Positions 24,965-36,039 of a stretch of DNA of 64,000 nucleotides are shown here, piece after piece; the first letter of the stretch is position 1, and every line of letters begins with the position of its first letter. This DNA comes from Panorpa germanica (lineage: Eukaryota > Arthropoda > Insecta > Mecoptera > Panorpidae): the NCBI GenBank assembly GCA_963678705.1, contig OY783205.1, positions 25,411,034-25,475,033 of the forward strand, in the 5' to 3' direction. Below the pieces are notes generated by a model that saw only the letters and a program-made list of their open reading frames with translations, had not been told where the DNA came from and made no database searches. Made by a program: the position numbers and the translations under genes.

Positions 24965-25421
24965 ATAATTTTCTGAATCATTTGATTATGTTCTTTTTCT
25001 TTTATACATAAAAATATTTATAACATAAATAAATGAAACATAAATTAATATAAATGATTATGATTAGCCTTCTCTTTCTAATTGTGTGCTACACACCATT
25101 GTTAGATTGTAATCAACGAATGAATCACAGATTGTTTGTATTATCTCACTAATTAGTTCTAAATAGAACAATTATAAAATAAATGCCAGGTAATTAATTT
25201 CTTATGCATTCTTTTGTTGTTATTTTTTATACAAGTAAACACACATATACATAGACGTATTTCTAAGTATGTTAAAAGTAAATAATAGGTAATTGTCAAA
25301 CAGATTTTGAGGTTAGATTGGGAAATATTAGATGTATGATAATTATACTACATATATCAGTGGATCAAATGGAAAATTATTTATAAATCTTAAAATTAAA
25401 GTTCGAACAAAATATGCAAGC

Positions 25422-25639
25422 TATGGTTGAAGTTACGAGAGTTCGGCGGTGACTCATATTTAAAACAAGTTGTGGGGTATAAACTGCTGATATAACTAAA
25501 AAGCACTGACTCATTTATTTTTCTATAATGTATATAGAAACAAATAAGACAAAATTCATTATCGTATTATAAATTTATACCGCTCTTATAACGTCTTTTA
25601 AGTATAACTCACCGCCGATCTATCGTGATTTTGACTATA
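25422..25639 (+). mobile_element. MITE with GAGAGTTCGGCGG ends, copy 1
   Basis: 218 bp, from TATGGTTGAAGTTACGAGAG to TCGTGATTTTGACTATA. The ends are inverted repeats of about 30 bp around ACGAGAGTTCGGCGGTGACTC / CACCGCCGATCTATCGT. It matches 61208-61431 in inverted orientation; a third partial copy is at 31343-31410. Confidence 0.75.
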
Positions 25640-25744
25640 TCTGTACTCATTGTTTATGAATGAAAAATAATTAGGTTATTTCCTTCATTGATATTTTAAA
25701 ACATTAATATGTTTGTATATACCTTCTGCATATATCGTATACAC

Positions 25745-26009
25745 TTAAAAATGTTTCCTCCTCTGCTTTTTTCCGTTGTTTCCTTTCTTGCTTTCTTTCA
25801 TGAGCTCTTCTACCCTCTTTTCACTGCCTATTCTAAATTCATATTCATCTATTATGTTCTCCATTTCTCGCTTGCACATAGCCTTCCTCTCATTTTCACA
25901 ATATCTGCTACCTTTCTCTTCATTACCTATTCTGAACATGGCGATTCTCTTTAAGTTCCTTTTCTTCTAAATAAGCTAGTATCCCTGCCGTCCTCTTCCA
26001 TATCCTCTT
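25745..26009 (-). mobile_element. LINE ORF2 3' fragment, antisense
   Basis: On the minus strand it reads a Lys/Glu-rich C-terminal piece (FRIGNEEKGSRYCENERKAM) resembling the fragment in GST intron 3, including sequence like CGENER/HIIDEYEF where the CCHC-like motif stood. It is decayed and non-functional. It ends next to the CCCAGTAAACA element. Confidence 0.5.
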
Positions 26010-26013
26010 GTGT

Positions 26014-26246
26014 CCCAGTAAACATTTTGGAGTCACTTTGACAACATATTGAAGATGCGTATGATTTTTTTGTCATGAAAGAGTTCATTTTCTCACAGTC
26101 GTTCATATGAAATGTCTATTTTATCGGCTACATATGGCGAAACCACTCCATCTGTCGGAATACAAATGAAGATAAAGTTGACGCGAACTATAATTGAAGT
26201 GCTATAGTGTCTAAAACAAGATACTTCACTAAATTGATTACTAGGG
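26014..26246 (+). mobile_element. CCCAGTAAACA-ended MITE, copy 1
   Basis: Starts CCCAGTAAACATTTTGGAGT and ends GATTACTAGGG, an imperfect inverted repeat of the start. It is about 85% similar by eye to 38129-38377 and shares ends with the pair at 40179 and 40666. Confidence 0.7.
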
Positions 26247-27045
26247 TCTCTCATTTAATATAATAACGTATACTTGTAACCCTCCATAATAAGGTTAAAA
26301 TAATATAAGATTACATAACAAATGTTATCTTCCATTATACATATTTAACGTTGAAAGAAGAATGAACCTGACGACTCTCGTAAGGCAAAAATAAATCTAG
26401 ATTTTCGTTTACATATATTAAAATAAAAATATATGATTATTATATACCCATTTCAGTCTCTGGACGGGTATCTCACTTATTACCCAAATTGCATGCTTGA
26501 GAGCGCTCCAGCCGGTTGCGTTTCGCAATGTTTTGGGTGCCAAGGTGAAAAACCTGCCTTGTACCCCAAATTGTACGCTATATCTGTATTCATATGTACG
26601 ACGTAGTATCTTCTTTTCAAGAGTGCAAACTGTTGTAACACCCTGATTCTGACAAGCAGAATCAACGTCTTTTCACACATTTTGTAATCCAAATTATACC
26701 TTATTTCATAGGGCGATTCGGTGCAAATTCCATAGCAACAATATCGAGTTCATATAAATATTTAACAAAGATAATTATTTTTAATAGTTGTTTATTGAAT
26801 TGGGCTCATCAGATGATATTGAGTAGAAGAAGGTCAAATTTAAACTGTCATTTAATTCCTAATATTGGCGCAACTGTAATTATGAAGTCTGAAGTCAACT
26901 ACGACGCAAGATTGTGCAACAATAATAAACAAATAAGCATGTGGAATAACATGGCATTATTTTCATTTTTTAACATTAATTTGTAATGTGATTTGCAGTT
27001 ATTGAGAAATCGAAATATCTTGATTTTGCAGTCGTAATTGTTAGA

Positions 27046-27208
27046 AATGGGTTTGTGTCCTCATTTTTTAGTGATCGATTTTTCAATTGTTGATTGAAAT
27101 CGATGTTAATAAATGTGTATTGGCGTGTCTATTTTATTAAATATCTAAATGTTGACGGAGATACAGCAATCAAAAATTTAAATCGTAGTTTTAGCGCTAG
27201 AAATGACT
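27046..27208 (-). mobile_element. GGGCTTGTGTCC-ended element, truncated copy D
   Basis: It starts AATGGGTTTGTGTCCTCATTTTTTAGTG, matches copies C and F to about TTAGCGCTAGAAATG, then stops abruptly. Confidence 0.7.
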
Positions 27209-27577
27209 TGTATAAAATGGCGGTAATTTTAAAATAGTCAGGTCTTAGTGAAACATCCTATCATGAATATTATACACTTCTGACATTGACACATATAATT
27301 TCAAACAGTGCATTCGCCTTCTTGCCCTTTTTCCCAGGCCTCGCCTAGTTTTCACTAGTTTGCATAATGTACAAGCCGCACACACATACAGACGTTGTTC
27401 TATAGCGTGATCTATGTGTTTTTTCGATGATTATTGTAATTATTAATTGTTACCGGTGAATTCCCCCTGCGTGTCCCCTATGTCACGTGTCCCCGACTGT
27501 TTCCTGTAAAACACGCTAACGGGGGCGTAGGAGGAGGATAACACGGATTGTATACAAGTCTTTTAAACCTCCTGGAC

Positions 27578-27640
27578 ATATATAAAGTGGAATCATATTC
27601 CAAAAAACAACAGAACACATCGAAATCTCAAGTCAGAGAA
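27578..27640 (+). promoter_or_regulatory. TATA box and initiator of the GYG peptide gene
   Basis: ATATATAAAG (27578-27587) lies at the expected distance upstream of a probable transcription start near 27610-27635 (AACACATCG; CAAGTCAGAG). The short untranslated leader then runs to the ATG at 27695. This arrangement is usual for strongly expressed tissue-specific insect genes. Confidence 0.6.
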
Positions 27641-27694
27641 AACATCTGCAAGTGATTTGCAAATTTGTTGCATTTTACAGTGTTTTAAAACAAA

Positions 27695-30600
27695 ATGGCT
27701 ACCCTCAAAACAGTAAGTATTGTTTTCTTGTGTACATATTTTTTAGGGGTCGATTGTTGATTAAAATTGATGTTAATAAATGTATATTAGCGTTTTTATT
27801 TTATAAATATCTAAATATTGACGAACAAATAGCAATTCAAAATTTGAATTGTAGTTTTAACGCTACAGATGTCCGCCATATTTATGACGTAACATGTCTG
27901 TACTATTAAGAGTAGGTCAGTTATTTTTCTATAGATAAGAGTTCTGTGTTGAATATGCTATCTGTTTTACGCTCTGTTGTATAAAAGAGATAACAACTTA
28001 GGGAACGTTGAATTCCTTTGATAATTAAAAGTAAAAAATGACTTTTTTAATTGTTATTAAATCTCTTAACATATAAGGAATCATTAAAAAATAATTGGAT
28101 ATTTGAGGTTCTAGTAACCACCTTTATCATTATGTTTAATTATTAGTTTTAGATATTAAAGATAACATTTTATTTAAAAATACACAACATTTTCAGTTAG
28201 TAATTCTGTTTGCTGTAATGGTTGTCGCCTTGGCTGCAGTCCCAAGACCCAAACCAGTTGCAGAAAGAGATGTGGAGGAAATCCCAGCTAATTCAGAACC
28301 TGAACCAAAGGAAGTCTTAAAAGGAGAAAGTTCGTATGGTTTTGGTTATGGAGGTTACTATCCAAGATATTATGGCGGTTATGGTGGATATGGAGGATAT
28401 GGTGGCTATGGAGGCTATGGATATCCATACTATGGATCCTATTACAGTGGATTTGGTAAGATAATTTTAAGTATTTGTCATTATCGATAATTAACATAAT
28501 CAAATTGTAAATAGCTCGACATGAGTCTAGTTAATTGTAAAGTGACGAAATTGAAAAGTTATTAATAATGTCTTTAATATTTGTCGCGCCTGTTTGGTTG
28601 TAGGTAAATAAGACAAGCAGTATCACTGACACTTGTTAACACTATATGTAAGTCTGTATCACACTAATTATTTACTGCTGGCGACGCTTTTAGGCAAGAG
28701 TAATTTAAGATTTAAAAACGGTAACTTTATAAATTTATTGAAGAAAGAGTTCACCTGTGCTAAATCGGGTGAACTCGGGGGCTATTTATATCTTGCTATA
28801 TATGATAACAAATTTAGTACACGTTCTAATCTATTATCTGTTTGGCATTAGGCAAATTATAAACATTTCTAACATATTACTAAGAAAGACCTGTATATTT
28901 ACTATCTAAACGCGAAACGTAAATTTGTGTAGTATTTAACGTAATATGTTGTACCTTATCTTCATGTATTAATACTTATAACGTCAGAAAATGAAAATTC
29001 ATGTAGAATCTGTAGATTCTTTACATAATATGGGCAATGTTATTTTCTCTCTTCAAATATTTTAGCCAAAGTCGAAACACATATTCTACTTTATGTCAAT
29101 TGAAATTAAAATAATTTTAGATAATAAGTTTGTTGCTGTTTTTTCAAACTTTCATGTTCGCCACAAATTTGGAATTTTGACATTGGATTTTTTAGTACCA
29201 AGCCTCTGATAGAAGTAAATAAATAAATAAACTCACCCAAAATAACAGCAACAGCTTGACGAATCTGTAACAAAAACGTATTGTTATAAAATTAGTTTAT
29301 ACTTTGTTGTATAAAAGAGTTGGCAATGGAAAAAAAGGAAGAGGGAAAGAAATGGCAATTGGAGATGATGTAGATGGACAAAAAGAACTGTTCTAATTGT
29401 TAATATCTCCTATAATAATGTGACTTGCGGGGGAAAATAGTTAAGCATTTGAGATACAGTTTTATAGAAATTAGAAAGCTCATTGAAGGAATCTACAGTG
29501 TTTTTGTAACATAAATCGATAAATATACTTATCTAAACCTGAATTATATCTGAACTATGTTAAAAAATGGACTTAGGTATCTTTCTTTAGCACAGGATGA
29601 CTTATCTACTATTTTACTCAATTATTTATTTGAGTGCATCAACTTTCGATAGTTATCAGCACTTAAAACAATATGTACATTTATAAACATTTACAATACA
29701 TAATTTATAACTTATAGACACGAGTATGAGTATTTAAAATAAAGAGATGAAATTATATTCTCTGCTTTTAAATCACAGTTTAGTCTTTCTACTGTCTTGT
29801 TTAATATTTACTGACAATCCAGAAGTACTTTCTAAGTGTGATATCGACCTAAACAAAAAGATTTCAAGGTAGTAACTGAAACAACATTTTAGAAATCATG
29901 CAAGTTACTTATATCGTGATTTATTGGTATATCATTATTAATAGTTAGTGTTCTTACATGACTTGACTCAAAGTTAAATAAAATTTGAACTTATATGTTC
30001 AACTGTAATGTAATAATGATATAACATGGGTAACCATCTATTCCAAGTCGTTAGTGTTACACAACTATAACATTACGTGCATTTCATAATAGGAGTAGTA
30101 AATGCCAAATCAGTTGGTGTTTATATATTAATTATATTTTATATTTACTAACATTTATTTGTATTTTTTTCTGAATTTATGTAAATATTTGTTCACATAC
30201 TTCACACAAATTTATTTCAAATATTTTACTACGAATGTAGTATTCCTTATGTCCCAAATGGGCTTGTGTCCTCATTTTTCAGTGGTCGATTTTTCAATTG
30301 TTGATTGAAATTGATGTCAATAAATGTGTATTGGCGTGTCTATTTTATTAAATATCTAAATGTTGATGGAGATATAGCAATTCAAAGTTTGAATTGTAGT
30401 TTTAGCGCTAGAAATTTTCGGTCATATTTATGTGACATGAAATGCATTTTAACGTCAGTTATTTGTTGAGTAGGTCAGTGCTGTGGTAATGGTTTGTAGC
30501 TGTTGGTAGTCAAATAATCAAGTCAAGTCAAAGAATAAAAAGTTTTTATTTTATTTAACCCTGCTAAGGCAAACATAATATTGAAATTTGATATTCCTTG

Positions 30601-31517
30601 AAATAGCTGAAAATAATATTTGATATTTTGATATAAAAATATATATAGCAGAGCTTTATGAGCTGTAAGGTTGGCAGAGGTTGTGATGTCACATGCATTT
30701 GGAATATCTACAACGTTGAATCCCTTTAATAATTAAAGAGACAAAATAACTTTTTTAATTGTTAATATCTCTTAACATATAAGAAGTTATTAAAAAATAA
30801 TTGAACATTTGAGGTTCTAGTAACCCACTTTATCAATATATAGTACACTTTTATAGAAATTAAGACATAGGACACAAGCCCATTAGTTATCATATTAGAT
30901 ATGTAAAGGTAAGTGACGTATAATGCAGTTCTAATAACACATCACCCAATAAGTTCATATTATGACATACAGATGGCTCCACTATTGACAAGTCCATATG
31001 ATTTTTAGATAGTACCAACCTTCATACAATATGTGTCAAAATTTCACGACTTTCCAACCATTACTTTGCAAGATACAGTGGTTTTATTAATGCTACTTTT
31101 GTAATCTTAAAATCTAAATTTCGTGTGTTGATAAATAATTACTTTCTAATGGGAAAATAAAATAGGGCGTTTAAATCTGCGAAACACTGTCTGTAACTTA
31201 GTCTGTTATGAAATGAATGGGAAAGTAAATAAACGACACAAACACAGACGATGATCAACTGGAAAGAAATGAAAGATCCAACCAGCTAGTTTTCGAATGT
31301 TGCGAGCACAAACATACGCAGGCTGAATTTTTATATATAAGATTTCTACGACTCTTATAACCTCTTTTAAGCATGAGTCACTGTCGAGCTCTCGTAATTT
31401 AAAGTATAATCAAATAAGTATTACTTTAAATAATTGTTTTTAATTATTACAGGTTATCCATACTACGGAGGCTATGGTTATGGCTATGGTGGACTATATG
31501 GTGGACACTGGTTCTAA
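27695..31517 (+). CDS. Secreted Gly/Tyr-rich (GYG-repeat) small peptide
   Basis: Exons 27695-27712 (MATLKT), 28197-28455 and 31453-31517 join in frame with GT-AG introns to 113 aa. Residues 1-20 (MATLKTLVILFAVMVVALAA) are a signal peptide. A short Pro/Glu-rich spacer (about 21-50) follows, then repeats of GGY/GYGGYGG with interspersed YPYYG to the C terminus (GGLYGGHWF). The composition matches insect glycine-rich cuticular or eggshell peptides, neuropeptide-like precursors and GGY-type antimicrobial peptides; sequence alone does not decide. The split with a tiny first exon ending inside the signal peptide is typical of cuticle-type genes. Introns of 484 and 2997 nt contain copies of the GGGCTTGTGTCC element and a mariner relic. 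Confidence 0.88.
27740..28130 (-). mobile_element. GGGCTTGTGTCC-ended element, degraded copy E
   Basis: It fills most of intron 1 of the GYG gene. It retains blocks such as GATTGAATTGTAGTTTTA-like sequence, CTCTGTTGTATAAAAGAG and GGTTCTAGTAACCA but has lost both termini. The 85-aa frame at 27652-27909 spans the true first exon and this repeat and is not a gene. Confidence 0.6.
28456..30256 (+). other. GYG gene intron 2, left part
   Basis: AT-rich. A decayed strip of the GGGCTTGTGTCC element (about 29385-29470) and one copy of the TTTGAGTGCATCAACTTTCG motif (29630-29665) are visible. No exon is recognised. Confidence 0.45.
30257..30884 (-). mobile_element. GGGCTTGTGTCC-ended element, copy F
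   Basis: 628 bp with both ends intact (AATGGGCTTGTGTCCTC and GGACACAAGCCCATT), same orientation as copy C, in intron 2 of the GYG gene. Confidence 0.8.
30935..31160 (+). mobile_element. mariner 5' remnant 2
   Basis: It has the left-end motif ACATCACCCAATAAGTTCAT and the leader down to the decayed start (TTTCGTGTGTTGATAAATAA), then breaks off. It is collinear with 4421-4667. Confidence 0.65.
31188..31410 (+). repeat. Interspersed repeat copy 2 fused to a GAGAGTTCGGCGG-MITE fragment
   Basis: 31188-31342 matches 19609-19806. From about 31343 (GACTCTTATAACCTCTTTTA) to 31410 (CTCTCGTAATTTAAAGTATA) the sequence is the right end of the MITE family at 25422 and 61208. The composite ends 42 bp before the last GYG exon. 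Confidence 0.6.
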
Positions 31518-32506
31518 TTTTCAGTTACTGTTTTAAAGGTACAAAATATTGTACTTATTCTTATTTTGGGGCAAGCCAAAAGCTACAAAGACTAAACACT
31601 TTTCATTTATTTTTATTTCAAATACACATATAGTGCAATCGCATGAAACTATATCATTTTTATAACAAATTTATTGATAAATAAGAAAGTTATTTTGTAT
31701 TTTAGTACGCCAGTTTATAAACTTGCTAACAATCGTTGGTGTGCTTTTAATGACTTTATGTTCGTATACTGCATTTTCTACACCAGCATTGCAGTTTGAT
31801 AAATTTACGTAATTTTTAAGTAAATATTCTTATTGATCTCATTTTGCAAGCAATATTTAAAAGGTTCTGTTATTTTTAAATACATTTTTGGTAACGATTA
31901 AATTAATTATAACATAAGAGACAAAACCTTTCATAATAGGTATGTATGCTTAGAGCCGGATTAAACTGTGGGCGGAACCAAAGAGGGCCCCTACAGTAAA
32001 TCAATTATGTTTAGATACATCTCCTTCTGAATTAAACAAAACGCGCCTAGGATCATTAATTGCTGGTTCCACTAACTCATCTATACTGTTAACAACTAAA
32101 AGTATTGCCAGAGGAAAATATAGTCAATAACGTTTATTCTGAATTTATTGAAAAGCTTTACATCTGGCAATAATATCGTTAACTTAACGATAACGTTTAC
32201 TGGTAAAATAGTTAGCGAATTGGAATACAGGCACCTTAGTCCGCTATTGACAATATTAGCTTGTTCACACTTGATATAGTTTCGTGAAATATTTGCAAGA
32301 ATCTCATATATTTTTATAAACATTTTTCTGTATATTTTCGCATGTATTTTTCTCTATATAACAATAAATAATGCTGTAAAATTTAGTTTTGTTTTTATGT
32401 TTTATGTGTGTTTGTATGATATATGTGGAATGATGATTAGTAATTCATTTATTATAAGTTTTATTCATTAATTTATATTTATTCCTTTGTTTAGTGAACT
32501 ATAAAG
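31518..32506 (+). other. GYG gene 3' flank
   Basis: 3' UTR and intergenic AT-rich DNA. A GC-richer patch near 31950-32005 (GAGCCGGATTAAACTGTGGG) resembles one end of a hAT-type repeat, but no partner end was found. Confidence 0.35.
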
Positions 32507-32882
32507 CCTCATTTCCACTCACTGTTTTGATATTTAATTTACTGTTTTTATTTAATATTGTAATCTAGATTTCAGGTTTTCATTTAAGCATTCCTTTTCA
32601 CATTCGTGTTTTAATTTAAGTTTAGTTAATTTAGTTGGTGCGTATGCATCGTTAGTAATATAAATTTTGACAGTTCGACAAAATTGTATGTGAAGTAATT
32701 AAAATTGCTATTTTAAATAACAATTAGTAATAGAAATGGTTTTCACTTCTATTTTTTTCAAAAACTGACATTAAACTTCTTTTAAAAGTAAATCCTACTG
32801 CATTTTGACAGATTGTCACATTTTGGAGGTTATAATATAATAAAGTTTTTCTTAATTTAATATTTTTAATTTAAAACAGTGG

Positions 32883-32886
<4 letters not shown>
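32507..32886 (+). repeat. Interspersed repeat, copy 2
   Basis: Second copy of the repeat at 2036-2403, same orientation, more than 90% similar by eye. Confidence 0.65.

Positions 32887-32962
<76 letters not shown>
32887..32962. repeat. (TA)38 microsatellite
   Basis: 76 bp of uninterrupted TA dinucleotides beginning exactly at the right edge of the dispersed repeat. The copy at 2.4 kb has GTAAGG at this point instead. Confidence 0.97.
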
Positions 32963-32967
<5 letters not shown>

Positions 32968-34520
32968 TAAAATATACTTCTGTCTAATTATTAAAAGTCA
33001 TAGGTCAAAAAACTCGTCAAATAAAAAATCATTTTAATAAATAGAAACAAAAAGCGCTGGCGACGTTGTAGCCAAGCAAGTTAAGAATTAAACTACACCT
33101 ATGTTATATTCGTCTGTGATTCTTTCATTAGATAACAATCAATAATGATGACGATGCGTACGTGTTAAGGCCATCAGTCATTTAACAGCGAAACAGTCAT
33201 CTTCCGGGTTTGTTTTTCTTCATTGTTTTCTATTTGTATATCACACTATTCTAATTCTTACTATACTATGTCTGTACATGTTACAGCAGCTGAATACTCA
33301 AATACGAGTATGTTATGTATGTGCTAAAAAATAAATGGCTTTAAATATCACGGTCGTTCTATCTGGGTGTTGTTTGGCTCACTGATGGTTTCTCTTGTGT
33401 ACATACAAAAAAGACTGAGCAGACCCCTAAACAATTAGTAATTTCAATTTCATAAATTAACATTTTGTGTTTAATTTTTTAAAATATATTTGTGGAATCA
33501 GACAAGAGTAAAGAACACTTTATTATTGACTGTAGCAATAAATAATATTTAACCCTTGACCTTAGTAAACCAGTGAAACTAAAAGCGCTAAAATATCTCC
33601 ACCTTAAATACAGAACAAAACAGGTTTTCATTTCGTGCCATCCCAGGTACAATGATGAACAACAGACGATGGACTGACCGACTGATGCTATTAACGTTAT
33701 TGACAATATTAATTAAAGAATAAATTGTTTAATTTATATAAAATCATTATGCTGTTAGTGTTATACAAAGCGTTTAATTAAACTAAATATAGATACCGGT
33801 GATTTATTTTCTAGCTTCAGCTATTAATTAGATGCGTGAGCGTAAACGTGACTTGTTTACGCATGTTGGTTTTTATTTACATGTAAAATTAATTAAGATA
33901 ACATGTAGTTGGTTCTTTACACATGCAATACCGTGTTGCAGATCCTGGTATGGTAAAGAAACGAACGTGGGAGGATGAGTTTTTTACGTAACATTAAATT
34001 TGGTCATATATAGTATTCTTGTTGATATTTTCATGTAGCGGATATTGCTTAAACTTGTATATATATATATATATTTAGGTATTAAAGTAAAAGAATTAAA
34101 ATATTAAAACTTTATTGTAAGTGGGTAATATTTCTAGATAAAGATAAAAGGATTTAGACAGTAGGTAGAAACACTACTTCATACTAATGTCTACGATTTA
34201 TTTGGTTAATGATAATTGTTTAGGATTAGGATTTATGTGAAATCCGCATACCTGATTAGTTTGAAATTGAAGGAATTTCCAAGCGTAACGATTTGGAAAT
34301 CATTATCTTCTGTAAGTGTGTCTGTCATGAGGTAAAGACATGTTTTTGTAGGTACGCGAAATTTTTAACTTATTCTTAAATAAGGGTATAAGGCAAATTC
34401 AAAACCAGTACTGAACACAAATAAGTAACAACAAATTGAGATTAATTAAGGAAAATACAAACAAGTGGGAAGAAAATTTCTTATCACAGCAATAGAGAAA
34501 TCGAAAAACCAATCTTCAGA
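32963..34520. other. Intergenic DNA
   Basis: No gene recognised. A short (TA) run is at about 34060-34073. Confidence 0.35.
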
Positions 34521-34706
34521 CTAAGAACAGGACATACGAGATTGACGTATCAACATCTAATCAGTAAAACAACAGCTCCACAGTGCAGCAACTGTCAGAC
34601 ACAAATAACAGTCCGTCATCTACTAAAAACCTGCCCACAATATCAAACTCAAAGAAGAAAACATAGAATCAGTGGCTTTAAGTGCTTTAATTCCTTAATG
34701 ATATAA
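34521..34706 (+). mobile_element. Jockey-like LINE ORF2 C-terminal fragment
   Basis: An open reading frame of 61 codons begins LRTGHTRLTYQHLI and contains the C-X2-C...H...C motif (CSNCQTQITVRHLLKTC) that closes the reverse transcriptase ORF of Jockey-clade elements. It ends at a TAA. It is truncated on the left and is not a host gene. Confidence 0.75.
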
Positions 34707-34967
34707 ATATAATAACCCAAATTTAATTAAAATAAATTAACTTCAGGCGAATGTGACCACGTTGTTGTAATCGCCTCAAATTCTAAAATAAAAAAAGGTA
34801 ATCTCATTATGCACACAGAATAATCACAGAAAAATAACTATACTGTACTAAAAACAAGGCAAAATTTTCTCTTAGTAATTAACGCCATTAGGCTTTGTAT
34901 GTATGTAAGAAGTTCCAATCAATTCCAATTAGGCAAGAAGCTAATCTTATTAATAATAAGTTAAAAA

Positions 34968-35300
34968 TCTTAATATATATAAATTACGTGTCACTGTGTT
35001 GTCCGCTATGGACTCCTAAACTACTTAACCGATTTTAATGAAATTTGTACACCGTGTGCAGTTTGACCCAACTTGAAAGATAGGATAGCTTACATCTCAA
35101 TTTATTTATCTTATTGCTAATTATTTGTCTATTAATTATCTGTATATGACATATGACATCGGGCGACGATGATGGCGACATCTGTTGACTAGATTGAGTA
35201 AATATTCTGTTGAGTAAATCGAAATCTGTTGACTAGATTGAGTAAATATTCAATAGATGGCGCTACGTTAGGCACAGCAACGCGTGGCCGGGACAGCTAG
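34968..35300 (+). mobile_element. Complete non-autonomous Helitron
   Basis: 333 bp, starting TC after an A (TCTTAATATATATAAATTAC) and ending in CTAG before a T, preceded by a short GC-rich hairpin region (ACGCGTGGCCGGGACAG). The body (GTGTTGTCCGCTATGGACTC, AACCGATTTTAATGAAATTT) is of the kind widespread in lepidopteran genomes. It contains an internal direct duplication of TCTGTTGACTAGATTGAGTA. Confidence 0.75.
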
Positions 35301-35809
35301 TACTTATATATATTTATCTAACCTTTACGAAATTAAAATAAATTATTAATTAGAATATGAAAAAAAGTTTTTAGTAATTGGTCAAGGTGGCGATGCGGCA
35401 TCAAATAATAATTGACAATTAACTTGACCAGTAATTTTAAAATTACGCATAAGTAAACGCAGTTTGTGAAATTGTTCGAATCACTTGACAATGGGAAGCA
35501 CAAAACACCTGCTGCTACTGATGATGCTGATGCTGTTTCAACACTCGAACATATTGAATCAAAGATGTTGATGATGTCACATGGCATCTTTTAAAATGAA
35601 ATGATTGGACAATTGACATTTGTATAAGTAACATAAAAACCTATTTCAAATGAAATGTATAATAAAAGGTCAATGTCGACATCAGATGAACATGAAAGGA
35701 GCATCTCAGTCTGAGTGTGAGTCAGTCGTGTTACCTGTTGGAATGACTGATGGACAATGGCATAATTAATTGATAAATTCTGGGAGACTTCTGTGATAAG
35801 TTCAATTAC

Positions 35810-35999
35810 CAGGGCCATATTCCTAAGTCTTGCGAACAATGATCGTGATCGAACAGATCTGATTTATATGAGTGAAACATTTTACGAATCCTAAATACTA
35901 TTCCTAAATTTTATTATTAATTGTTATTATGGTTCAGAAATACTCTTTTAAAAGTGATTCGTAAAATGTTTCTTGCAAGACTCAGGAATATGGACTCTG
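35810..35999. mobile_element. Short MITE with CAGRGYCCATATTCCT ends
   Basis: 190 bp. The left end CAGGGCCATATTCCTAAGTC and the right end, read inverted, CAGAGTCCATATTCCTGAGT are imperfect inverted repeats of about 30 bp. The interior also folds (ACATTTTACGAATC / GATTCGTAAAATGT). The CAG termini suggest hAT, but no 8-bp duplication is clear. Confidence 0.6.
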
Positions 36000-36039
36000 A
36001 TCCGAACTATAATCAGTTAATATAGACAATAGTTTTCTA

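Noticed and set aside
31950..32005. hAT-like end (GAGCCGGATTAAACTGTGGG)
   Set aside because: Only one end is visible; no inverted partner or duplication found.
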